The notes beneath the pieces are model-generated. The model did no database searches and was not told the DNA's origin. It saw only the letters and a list, made by a program, of their open reading frames with translations. Positions 1-5,700 of a stretch of DNA of 7,304 nt are shown here, in pieces. Source of the DNA: an uncultured Clostridia bacterium (GTDB taxonomy: Bacteria; Bacillota; Clostridia; Christensenellales; Pumilibacteraceae); assembly GCA_934247335.1 (NCBI GenBank), contig CAKQJJ010000064.1:1-7304 (forward strand), in the 5' to 3' direction. Both the position numbers and the translations under genes were made by a program. Positions within the stretch are counted from its first letter, which is position 1. Each line of letters begins with the position of its first letter.

Positions 1-173
1 CGCGTTTGGTTCCACTTTTTGCTCAGCCGCTCGTACACGCTTTTCATCGACAAGCCCTTCGTCGCCTGTATGGTTATTGCTTCCGCTATCAGGACGAAGC
101 CGCGCCTGTCCGGTCGCGGTCCCATCGATATCATCAGTAGCTTTACTCTTGCCTTTACTTCTCTTTCACTCAT
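1..173 (-). CDS. Small Spo0A C-terminal-domain-like DNA-binding protein (5' end only)
   Basis: The minus strand is open from an ATG at 173-171 to the left window edge, giving 57 complete residues beginning MSEREVKARVKLL. The pattern matches the start of the Spo0A C-terminal (trans-activation) domain: an amphipathic first helix, a Gly-Pro turn (MGPRPDRRGF), then a helix with the 'G-(F/Y)-x-x-(L/I)-x-E-A-I' signature (residues 25-33) and a second conserved stretch 'VYERLSKKWNQT' that corresponds to 'LYpxIAkkxnTT' just before the recognition helix. The expected 'SRVERAIRHAI' helix would lie beyond the edge. In Spo0A this domain follows a phospho-receiver; here it begins about 10 residues after the start codon, so no receiver is present. 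The start is set by an AGGAG seven bases upstream. The role is inferred to be a transcription regulator; the target is unknown. It is transcribed in the same direction as the glycoside hydrolase operon but separated from it by about 1.27 kb and a terminator. Confidence 0.72.
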   Translation of the reverse strand, partial: MSEREVKARVKLLMISMGPRPDRRGFVLIAEAITIQATKGLSMKSVYERLSKKWNQT

Positions 174-180
174 ATTCTTT

Positions 181-185
181 CTCCT
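181..185 (-). promoter_or_regulatory. Ribosome binding site of the Spo0A-C-like gene
   Basis: On the minus strand this reads AGGAG, followed by seven bases (AAAGAAT) and the ATG at 173-171. It is the main evidence that the minus-strand reading frame, and not the overlapping plus-strand one, is the real gene. Confidence 0.8.
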
Positions 186-212
186 GAGTATATATTTTTA
201 ATATTTCATTTG

Positions 213-237
213 GGGCGGTTTTGTATAAACTCCGCCC
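213..237 (-). promoter_or_regulatory. GC hairpin in the leader of the Spo0A-C-like gene
   Basis: GGGCGG at 213-218 and CCGCCC at 232-237 form a perfect six-base-pair stem around a 13-base AT-rich loop. It stands out in otherwise AT-rich DNA about 28 bases upstream of the ribosome binding site. No T-run follows it on either strand, so it is not a standard terminator. It could be a regulatory RNA structure or an operator for a dimeric repressor. The function is not shown by the sequence. Confidence 0.4.
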
Positions 238-262
238 GTTAAAATATCCTGCATTACAAGCA

Positions 263-271
263 ATTATATCA
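263..271 (-). promoter_or_regulatory. Second candidate promoter (extended -10 box)
   Basis: On the minus strand this reads TGATATAAT, a TGn-extended -10 element. The hexamer 17 bases upstream (286-291) matches only half of the -35 consensus. The 10-base string ATTATATCAC on the plus strand at 263-272 is repeated exactly at 383-392, where it belongs to the stronger promoter. If used, transcription would start near 256 and give a leader of roughly 80 bases for the Spo0A-C-like gene. Confidence 0.35.
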
Positions 272-382
272 CACTTCTCTCCCCCGCTAAAACGCCGTAT
301 AATTGCCGAAATTTATAGCATATCAAAAGTTATCCGCCGACTAACTATTGTTTTTAATCATTTAATAACTATGCACGAGATT

Positions 383-411
383 ATTATATCACTCCCGATA
401 TACAATGTCAA
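383..411 (-). promoter_or_regulatory. Consensus sigma-A promoter for the Spo0A-C-like gene
   Basis: Read on the minus strand, TTGACA lies at 411-406 and TATAAT at 388-383, separated by exactly 17 bases, and the -10 box also carries the TG extension. All twelve hexamer positions match the consensus for the housekeeping sigma factor. The expected start site is near 376, which would give a leader of about 200 bases before the ATG at 173. No other minus-strand gene is visible between this promoter and that ATG, so it most likely drives the Spo0A-C-like gene. Confidence 0.75.
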
Positions 412-565
412 GCGTATTTATATATTTTTATCCGATATTTTTAAATTATTTCAAGATTTTTTCCGTGAAATTTAGACATATGTTCACCATCATACTGCTT
501 CCCACTCAATCATATGCATTACGACGAAATGCGACGAAAAAGGAAAATACACCCGCACATTTTTT
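412..565. other. AT-rich intergenic stretch without recognised features
   Basis: This stretch is AT-rich and has no reading frame with a ribosome binding site. The only local pattern seen is a short imperfect tandem around 520-540, in which CGACGAAA occurs twice ten bases apart. It separates the promoter of the Spo0A-C-like gene from the palindromic repeat cluster. Confidence 0.5.
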
Positions 566-626
566 GGAGGGATAAACGTCCGCGATTACCCGGATAAATT
601 ACGGCGGGAGCAAGCCCCCGCCCTAC
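566..626 (+). repeat. BIME-like inverted pair of REP hairpins, copy 1
   Basis: The unit starts with GGAG (566-569) directly followed by a hairpin (570-575 with 586-591, one mismatch). After an 11-base spacer comes a second hairpin (GGCGGG at 603-608 with CCCGCC at 617-622), closed on the far side by CTAC (623-626), which is GTAG on the other strand. The tetranucleotides thus mark the two outer feet of an inverted hairpin pair. REP elements processed by RAYT (Y1/HUH-type) proteins are known to carry GTAG or GGAG at this position. The flank at 623-643 is shared with the repeats at 757-774 and 975-995. No RAYT gene is in the window. Confidence 0.6.
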
Positions 627-666
627 GGAATAAGGTTATTATTCGGTAAACAAGGTATTTTTTATT

Positions 667-696
667 GTAGGGACAGACGTCCTCGGCTGTCCGATT
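667..696 (+). repeat. Solo REP-like unit, GGACAG/CTGTCC type
   Basis: GTAG (667-670) is followed at once by a hairpin with GGACAG (671-676) and CTGTCC (687-692) around a 10-base loop. The 30-base unit matches the reverse complement of 803-832 at 26 of 30 positions. It lacks the second, GGCGGG-type partner found in the two paired units, so it is either a single REP or a truncated pair. Confidence 0.6.
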
Positions 697-756
697 GCGG
701 TTTTAAACAAAAGCAAGCGGTATTTATAAATAGGATAATTTCGTTTGCGTCACACC

Positions 757-832
757 AATGACCTCTTATTGTAGAACGGGAGCAAGCCCCCGCCGTAATT
801 CTATTCGGACAGTCGGGGACGCCTGTCCCTAC
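757..832 (-). repeat. BIME-like inverted pair of REP hairpins, copy 2, with A-side flank
   Basis: GTAG (771-774) precedes the hairpin CGGGAGCAAGCCCCCG (777-792). A second hairpin, GGACAG (807-812) with CTGTCC (823-828), ends in CTAC (829-832). Read on the minus strand, 832-771 aligns over its whole length with 566-626, at about 46 of 62 columns by eye, including the spacer. It is therefore an inverted copy of that unit. The 18-base string at 777-794 is also an exact direct repeat of 605-622. The flank at 757-774 matches, as reverse complement, the flanks at 623-643 and 975-995. Confidence 0.6.
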
Positions 833-872
833 AGTGAGAGTGTTTTCGTTTTCTCACATACAAACGACTTCT

Positions 873-940
873 TAAAAAGCCTCCTTTGAGTAAAGGGATG
901 CGGCTTCGAGCGTTAGCGAGAAGACGGGGGGGGGATCGTT
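873..940. repeat. Palindromic intergenic unit with G9 tract
   Basis: Two nested hairpins are visible. One is CCTTT (883-887) with AAAGG (892-896) around a four-base loop. The other is CTTC (904-907) with GAAG (920-923), enclosing tandem G-A mismatches and a GC/GC inner stem. A run of nine G follows (926-934). The layout (CCTCC, hairpin, hairpin, G-rich block) resembles short palindromic units I associate with intergenic DNA of gut Clostridia. That resemblance is from memory and only one copy lies here. Confidence 0.4.
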
Positions 941-953
941 TATCAACTGTTTT

Positions 954-995
954 GCGGGAGGGGAAACCCCTCCCCTACGATATAAGGTCATTATT
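954..995 (-). repeat. Solo REP-like unit, GGGAGGGG type, with flank
   Basis: GGGAGGGG (956-963) and CCCCTCCC (967-974) form a perfect eight-base-pair stem with an AAA loop. CTAC (975-978), GTAG on the minus strand, lies directly at the foot. The following 21 bases (975-995) match 623-643 at 18 of 21 positions, so the unit belongs to the same family as the A-type half of the pair at 566-626 although its stem sequence differs. Confidence 0.58.
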
Positions 996-1031
996 TGAGA
1001 CATACTATAGACAAGCGTTCTCAGTTATCCC

Positions 1032-1084
1032 TACAACCCTCTCTGTCGCCTGACGCCGCCACTTCTCCCGAAGGGCGAGGCTTT
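1032..1084. repeat. Possible further palindromic intergenic unit
   Basis: The stretch contains CTCCC-GAA-GGGCGAG near 1064-1079, a short hairpin with one bulged C, preceded by a C-rich segment. It resembles in composition the small palindromic units nearby, but no second copy lies in the window to prove it is a repeat. Confidence 0.28.
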
Positions 1085-1252
1085 AAAACCGTATACCACA
1101 TACCCAAAAGCATCGTGCCATCCGTCCTAAAAAATTAGGATAATTTTACCATGTCTCACACTTCTGCCCTCTTCACATAAGGCGGAGAATCCCGTTACTA
1201 CCCTATTGATTGTTACGTTATGCCACGCATTAACTACTTTAAAATAAAAAAG
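1085..1252. other. Intergenic stretch, only a weak hairpin seen
   Basis: No convincing gene is present. The only structure noticed is TCCTAA (1125-1130) with TTAGGA (1135-1140), a weak AT-rich hairpin with a four-A loop. The stretch lies downstream of the operon terminator. Confidence 0.4.
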
Positions 1253-1297
1253 AAACCGTTCTCGCCTTTTTAGGGGCAAAAACGGTTTGCTTTTTTC
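1241..1297 (-). terminator. Bidirectional intrinsic terminator of the hydrolase/lipoprotein operon
   Basis: AAACCGTT (1253-1260) and AACGGTTT (1281-1288) form a perfect eight-base-pair stem, with a possible extra GCC/GGC pairing inside the loop. On the minus strand the stem is followed by CTTTTTTATTTT (1252-1241), so it fits Rho-independent termination of the operon. On the plus strand GCTTTTTT follows (1289-1296), so it could also stop transcription from the other side. It lies about 150 bases past the stop codon of the lipoprotein gene. Confidence 0.78.
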
Positions 1298-1351
1298 TAT
1301 TTGATTATACCTTCGCGCCTGTCTTCCGTTGGGGAGTGAAAACGCCTTGCC

Positions 1352-1380
1352 GCTGCCCTTCCAATGAAGAGAAGGGCAGC
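1352..1380. repeat. Strong inverted repeat in the operon 3' untranslated region
   Basis: GCTGCCCTTC (1352-1361) and GAAGGGCAGC (1371-1380) are perfectly complementary over ten bases with a nine-base loop. The hairpin lies 60 bases downstream of the lipoprotein stop codon and before the terminator. No T-run follows on the minus strand, so it is probably not a terminator itself. It may block 3' exonucleases on the mRNA or be part of a dispersed palindromic element. Confidence 0.6.
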
Positions 1381-1439
1381 CCGAGCCGCGCCCGGAAAGG
1401 CAAAACGCCATACAAGGGGAAGGTTCAGTCAATCGTGAA

Positions 1440-4400
1440 TTATTTGGTAACGGTCACTTTAAGATCGCTTCCGCACTGCTTGGTCATTGCGATGTCGCTG
1501 TAGAAGGACAGCGTCCATTCGCCTTCGGGCAACCACACGGTTATGCTGTTGCCGTTTACAAGCACGCCGTCTTCGGTGAACTTGCTTTCGTCAACGACAA
1601 CCGCGAACGTGCGGACTTCGTTACCCATAACGGCTTTGACGTACTTCGCGCCGTCCGTGCGGCTTCTGCCGGCTTCGGCGGTTACGGAGTAGACAACCTT
1701 TTCAAACGCAACTTCGATTCTGTCCGAAGCGGTTGCGGTAAAGGTAATTACGGTTTCTTCGGCTTTCTTTTCGGTGAGTTTTTCAACGCCGTTGATCTTT
1801 ACCGAAGACACGCGCATACCTGCGTCGGGAGTAACTTTAAGCTTGTAATTTTCGCCGATTATGCCCTTATTTCCGCTTGCGCCTTCGATGACGGCATTAC
1901 CGCCGTTACCTTTGTCAATCGTCATATAGGACGTAATTTCGGTTGAATTGCTTTCGGTGATGCCTTCGAGAACCACATTGGAAACGGTCATGTTCTGATA
2001 TCCGAACGAGAACCAGCCGATAGTGAAGCCGAGTTCGTCGGTGGTCATGAACTTACGCAGATTGAACGAGTACACGAGCGTGTATTTGTCCGCGCTGCTC
2101 GTCTTTGCAAGCATGTATACGACCGAGCCTTTCTTGATTACTTTGAAGTCGTACGGCATGGAAGCGATCGACGTCATGTTTACGGGGCTGACTCCGCGCT
2201 TTTCGTCGCGCGTTTCAAATCCGCCGTCGTAATCGTGATATACGCGATAGCCGGTGCCGATGAACATACATTCGAGCGATGCGGTGCCGCCCTGGAAGAA
2301 ACGAACGCCGATACTGGGGTCGGTGTCTTCCTTCTTTGCGCCCGCTGCCGCACGGTTGTACGTGAACGAGAGAACGAAATCGCCTTTGTAATCGTTTGCG
2401 TTTGCAAGCACGAGGTTGCCCTTGCCGGAATTTTCCGAAACGTATTCAAACAGCATTCCGTTGTCGTCTGCGCGAACAGATCCGCCTGCCGCGGTGTCCA
2501 CCACGTTGCCCTCGAACGATATCGAACCGCCGAGGTTGGACTTGCCGAACGACAGCGTTCCCACGTTCTGAGCTACGCCGGTGAGTTTGCAACCGGTCAT
2601 AACGTATCCGTCAAGCACGAACGCAAGCGTTCCCTTGAAGCCTTTTTCTATTTTAACGCTGAACTTTCCGTCCGACGCGCTGTTAAATTCGGAAACGAGT
2701 TTTCCGTCCGAGCTTCTGACTTCGCCGACGAGCGTTCTTGCGGATACTCCGTCGGGGAACTTGATGCTTCCGGTTACGGTTACCGCATCAATAATCTCTG
2801 CTTTAAGCGTGATTTTTCCGTTTACGGGCGAGGGAGTGTACGGGAGTTCGGTTCTCGTATCGGTGAGATATCTTACGCCGCCGTCCGAGAAGGTTGCTTT
2901 TACGAGCTTTCCGTCGGGTACGGTGTTTGCTTTAAGCGTAACTTCGCCGTCTTTGATGATAGAGCCGTTGAACGCTGCCACCTTGTCGTCGTAGCCGATG
3001 ATTGCGTCGCCGCCGAGCGAAATAAGTTCTTTACCTTCGGTGAACGTGAACGGAGTAACGAGGTCCAAGCCCGCATTAATGATAAATTCGCTTGCCTTGT
3101 CGTCGGTGAGTATCCAGTAGTTTTCAAAGTCCATTCTGAGGTTGTAAGCAACCGTGCAGGTAAGACCGATAGCCGCGCATTCGGGGATAGCGTCGTTGTA
3201 GAAGGTTCCCACGGGCGAGAGCTTGTTGAAGTTGGTTGCGTCGGTGCCGACCAATGCGGAGCCATCGCATGCGTAGAAGTACAGATACGGTCCTCTTCTT
3301 ACCATAAGGAAGCTGTTGGAATATTCCTTTCCTTCCCACGGAATACGGTCAACCGTTCCGTTGCCCTGATAAGCGTTTAAGAAACGTCCGCCGTTGTTAC
3401 GGTCGGTGTTGCCGAGGTATCCGGGCCACGAGCAAACGTTGTTGGTGTCGGTGTAAGTTCCGGCAGTCCAGTTGTTTCTTTCTCTCTTCAGACGAAGTCC
3501 GGTTTTTCTGAGACCCATAAACGATTCGCTGGAACCGCTCTTGATGATGAAGCCTGCCGCCGGGTCATTTTCAAACGAGGAGAACGAAGCGGGATCGGTA
3601 CGGTTGACGATTTCGACATACGCAACCTGGAAATCGCTTATCGTTCTTCCGGAGAAGAAGACGACGTCTTTATCGTTGGTGGAAGTCTGGAATACCGCTT
3701 TGCTTTCGGCTTCGCGCGACAAATCCCACATGGTTCCGGGAACCGAGTTGACGGTGATGGTGGTTTTGGGAGTTCCGTCGGGTTTAAGAACCGATTCGGC
3801 AGTACCTCCGATGACCGAGTTGGTGATAAACATATCGGCGCTTTCGGTGAGGCTTTCGTTTAATACTTTGCCGTCAAGCAACGTACCGTAAGAATCGCGG
3901 TAGCCGTCCGAAGTGACTTCGTACTTCCATACGTTGCCGGGGCGAACGAAGAAGTTGCCGGGGTTGCTGGAAGTGTACAGTTTGTAATAACGGGAATACG
4001 GATCGTCGCCATAAACGGTAACGCGCGCGGATTTCAATACTTCGTTGGTCTGCGAATTTCTTACGTCGTATTTAAGGTTTACGGTAGCGTTGTCGCTTTC
4101 GGTGAACGCTCTTCCCTTTGCGTTAATGCTGATGTTGCCCTTAATTCCGGTAAGCGTCAATACGCCGCCTTTACCTTCCTTCATGAACAATTCGTGCAGC
4201 GAATGAGTTCTGCTGCCGACGGTGTAATCGAACTTGCTCTCGTCCATGGTGTAGCCGGGTTTGAAAGTAGTGGTGATTACGAGCTTATTGTCGTCGGTAC
4301 GAGCGACTGCAAGCTGATCGGTGGTAACTTCCACTGCGTTGCCTTCCACTCTGATATCGACGAGGTAAGCGTACTGAGCCATTTCTTCGTCGAATTCCCG

Positions 4401-5687
4401 GGTACTTTCAAAATCGCGGAAGCTGTAATCCGTGAATTCGGCAGTGGCGTTGAACGCATAGAAGCCGCCGAAAGCGTTAAGACCGGTATACGAAGCGTCT
4501 TCGCTGTACGCATACTTGCCGTTTATAATATAGTAGAGTTTACCCGACTTATTATAAAGCGACATTTCGATTTCGTCGGTGGGTCCGTTTTCGGGTTCGA
4601 GCGAAATGAGGTCGGTTATTTCGGTTATTTTATAAGGATAGTTGGTGTACCCTTTAAGGTCGTATCTGGTCATTTTGCCCGACTGATAGTTATCGCTCGT
4701 CAGGTTGAGGGCAACCGCACGATATTTAACGTCGTCGGAATAAATGAGAAGACCGGCTCTCGCGTCTTTGCCCGCTTTGGTTACCTTTATTTTAGCGGAG
4801 ATACGGAAAGTAGACGAGTTGAGATCGCGGAAGAATATTGCCTGAGCGAAGTTTGCGGTAGCGTTTGCGTCGGAAGTGGCTTTTTCGGTTGCTTCGCCGG
4901 GATTTTCCACCGTCCAGCCGCCGGTACGGCCCTTGCCGTTTTTATGGCTGCCGATAACGGCGTTGTCTTCGTCGCCATCGAGATATCCGTTTGCGCCGAA
5001 CTTGGGCACCTGACCGGAATCTCCGGTGGTTTTAACGAACGTGGGGTACAGCGCTTCGGTTACGGTATCCGGGTTGGAAGAGTAGTTGTACGTGGGCAGG
5101 ATTTTAACGTATTCGGGCAAGCCGCCGCTTACGTCGATACCCAATTCTTCCCACGGAATAAAGAATTCCATAGCCATTCCGCCGCCCTTACCGGGAACGT
5201 TGTACTGACCGAATATTCTCGTACGCAGATTGAGGTATTTGTGAGTAACTCTCGTGTTGTTTGCGTCGGCGGTAATATAGGTGTTGTTTCCGGAATAGAA
5301 CTGGAAGCCGAAATTGGTGTTACTGAAAAAGTAGTTGTAACCGTTCCAGTAAATAAAGTTGTCGTTGCAGGAAGCCGCGAGATAGAAGCCCTTGGGGCTC
5401 ATTGCGGTGGTGACCTGGAACTTTACGCGGTGGGTGGACTCGTACTGAGTGTACCACTTTTTACCCTGCCACAGCTCGTCGTCGAGCAAGCCGTCGATTA
5501 CGACGGTGTCGAGGTCGGGCTTTTCGCCGTACGCGGTGCCGATATTGTCTTTATAATCGCCCGCGTTGCCTTCGATGACGCCTATGGTTTCGCCGCCGGA
5601 ATTGTTATCCGTGTTGCACGCGATTACGCAGAGCGCCAGCGTCAGAGATATTACGGTTATAAGAAGTATTTTAAATAGTTTTTTCAT
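1440..5687 (-). CDS. Giant multi-module carbohydrate-binding lipoprotein
   Basis: 1415 residues. The N-terminus is a lipoprotein signal: MKKLFK, a hydrophobic run, then lipobox V-I-A-C with the lipidated Cys at 24, so it should be anchored on the outer face of the membrane. Residues about 60-236 look like a CBM9-type domain ('IDGLLDDELW' entry motif, 'GFYLAASCND', 'MEFFIPWEELG'). Three concanavalin/LamG-like sandwiches seem to follow at about 258-427, 645-860 and 1053-1242. After each come small beta repeats: B-repeat-like segments (about 440-527, 862-966, 1252-1330; the last has the typical 'VTPDAGMRVSSVKING' and 'IEVAFEK') and prealbumin-like or Ig-like segments (about 530-625, 968-1048, 1331-1415). 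No catalytic domain or cell-wall sorting signal is seen. It begins 12 bases after the hydrolase stop, so a shared role in capturing polysaccharide is inferred. Domain borders are estimates; the signal peptide is certain, the three sandwiches less so. Confidence 0.85.
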   Translation of the reverse strand: MKKLFKILLITVISLTLALCVIACNTDNNSGGETIGVIEGNAGDYKDNIGTAYGEKPDLDTVVIDGLLDDELWQGKKWYTQYESTHRVKFQVTTAMSPKGFYLAASCNDNFIYWNGYNYFFSNTNFGFQFYSGNNTYITADANNTRVTHKYLNLRTRIFGQYNVPGKGGGMAMEFFIPWEELGIDVSGGLPEYVKILPTYNYSSNPDTVTEALYPTFVKTTGDSGQVPKFGANGYLDGDEDNAVIGSHKNGKGRTGGWTVENPGEATEKATSDANATANFAQAIFFRDLNSSTFRISAKIKVTKAGKDARAGLLIYSDDVKYRAVALNLTSDNYQSGKMTRYDLKGYTNYPYKITEITDLISLEPENGPTDEIEMSLYNKSGKLYYIINGKYAYSEDASYTGLNAFGGFYAFNATAEFTDYSFRDFESTREFDEEMAQYAYLVDIRVEGNAVEVTTDQLAVARTDDNKLVITTTFKPGYTMDESKFDYTVGSRTHSLHELFMKEGKGGVLTLTGIKGNISINAKGRAFTESDNATVNLKYDVRNSQTNEVLKSARVTVYGDDPYSRYYKLYTSSNPGNFFVRPGNVWKYEVTSDGYRDSYGTLLDGKVLNESLTESADMFITNSVIGGTAESVLKPDGTPKTTITVNSVPGTMWDLSREAESKAVFQTSTNDKDVVFFSGRTISDFQVAYVEIVNRTDPASFSSFENDPAAGFIIKSGSSESFMGLRKTGLRLKRERNNWTAGTYTDTNNVCSWPGYLGNTDRNNGGRFLNAYQGNGTVDRIPWEGKEYSNSFLMVRRGPYLYFYACDGSALVGTDATNFNKLSPVGTFYNDAIPECAAIGLTCTVAYNLRMDFENYWILTDDKASEFIINAGLDLVTPFTFTEGKELISLGGDAIIGYDDKVAAFNGSIIKDGEVTLKANTVPDGKLVKATFSDGGVRYLTDTRTELPYTPSPVNGKITLKAEIIDAVTVTGSIKFPDGVSARTLVGEVRSSDGKLVSEFNSASDGKFSVKIEKGFKGTLAFVLDGYVMTGCKLTGVAQNVGTLSFGKSNLGGSISFEGNVVDTAAGGSVRADDNGMLFEYVSENSGKGNLVLANANDYKGDFVLSFTYNRAAAGAKKEDTDPSIGVRFFQGGTASLECMFIGTGYRVYHDYDGGFETRDEKRGVSPVNMTSIASMPYDFKVIKKGSVVYMLAKTSSADKYTLVYSFNLRKFMTTDELGFTIGWFSFGYQNMTVSNVVLEGITESNSTEITSYMTIDKGNGGNAVIEGASGNKGIIGENYKLKVTPDAGMRVSSVKINGVEKLTEKKAEETVITFTATASDRIEVAFEKVVYSVTAEAGRSRTDGAKYVKAVMGNEVRTFAVVVDESKFTEDGVLVNGNSITVWLPEGEWTLSFYSDIAMTKQCGSDLKVTVTK

Positions 5688-5695
5688 ATTAACAA

Positions 5696-5700
5696 CTCCT
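5696..5700 (-). promoter_or_regulatory. Ribosome binding site of the lipoprotein gene, overlapping the upstream stop codon
   Basis: On the minus strand the sequence reads TAAGGAG, eight bases, ATG. The last A of the hydrolase TAA (5702-5700) is the first A of AGGAG. This fixes the lipoprotein start at 5687 and suggests translational coupling between the two genes. Confidence 0.85.

Noticed and set aside
19..201. Plus-strand 60-codon frame
   Set aside because: It is antisense to the Spo0A-C-like gene, which has a ribosome binding site and a recognisable domain pattern; the plus-strand frame has neither.
221..475. Plus-strand 84-codon frame
   Set aside because: It has no ribosome binding site, an AT-driven composition, and lies over the minus-strand promoter and leader.
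566..978. CRISPR array
   Set aside because: The repeats are of several kinds, in both orientations and unevenly spaced; there are no uniform spacers and no cas genes.
1127..1432. Minus-strand 101-codon frame just after the lipoprotein gene
   Set aside because: It needs a TTG start without a ribosome binding site and reads straight through the terminator and the ten-pair hairpin, so it is probably not a gene.
412..1439. tRNA, rRNA or known riboswitch genes
   Set aside because: No cloverleaf with a GTTC-type T-loop and acceptor pairing, and no recognisable rRNA or riboswitch core, was found on either strand by eye.
2235..3380. Long plus-strand frame of 381 codons
   Set aside because: It is antisense to the lipoprotein gene; its length follows from that gene's codon bias, and the translation shows no domain pattern.
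4194..5678. Very long plus-strand frame of 494 codons
   Set aside because: It is antisense to the first part of the lipoprotein gene, including the signal peptide; no ribosome binding site or family pattern is seen.
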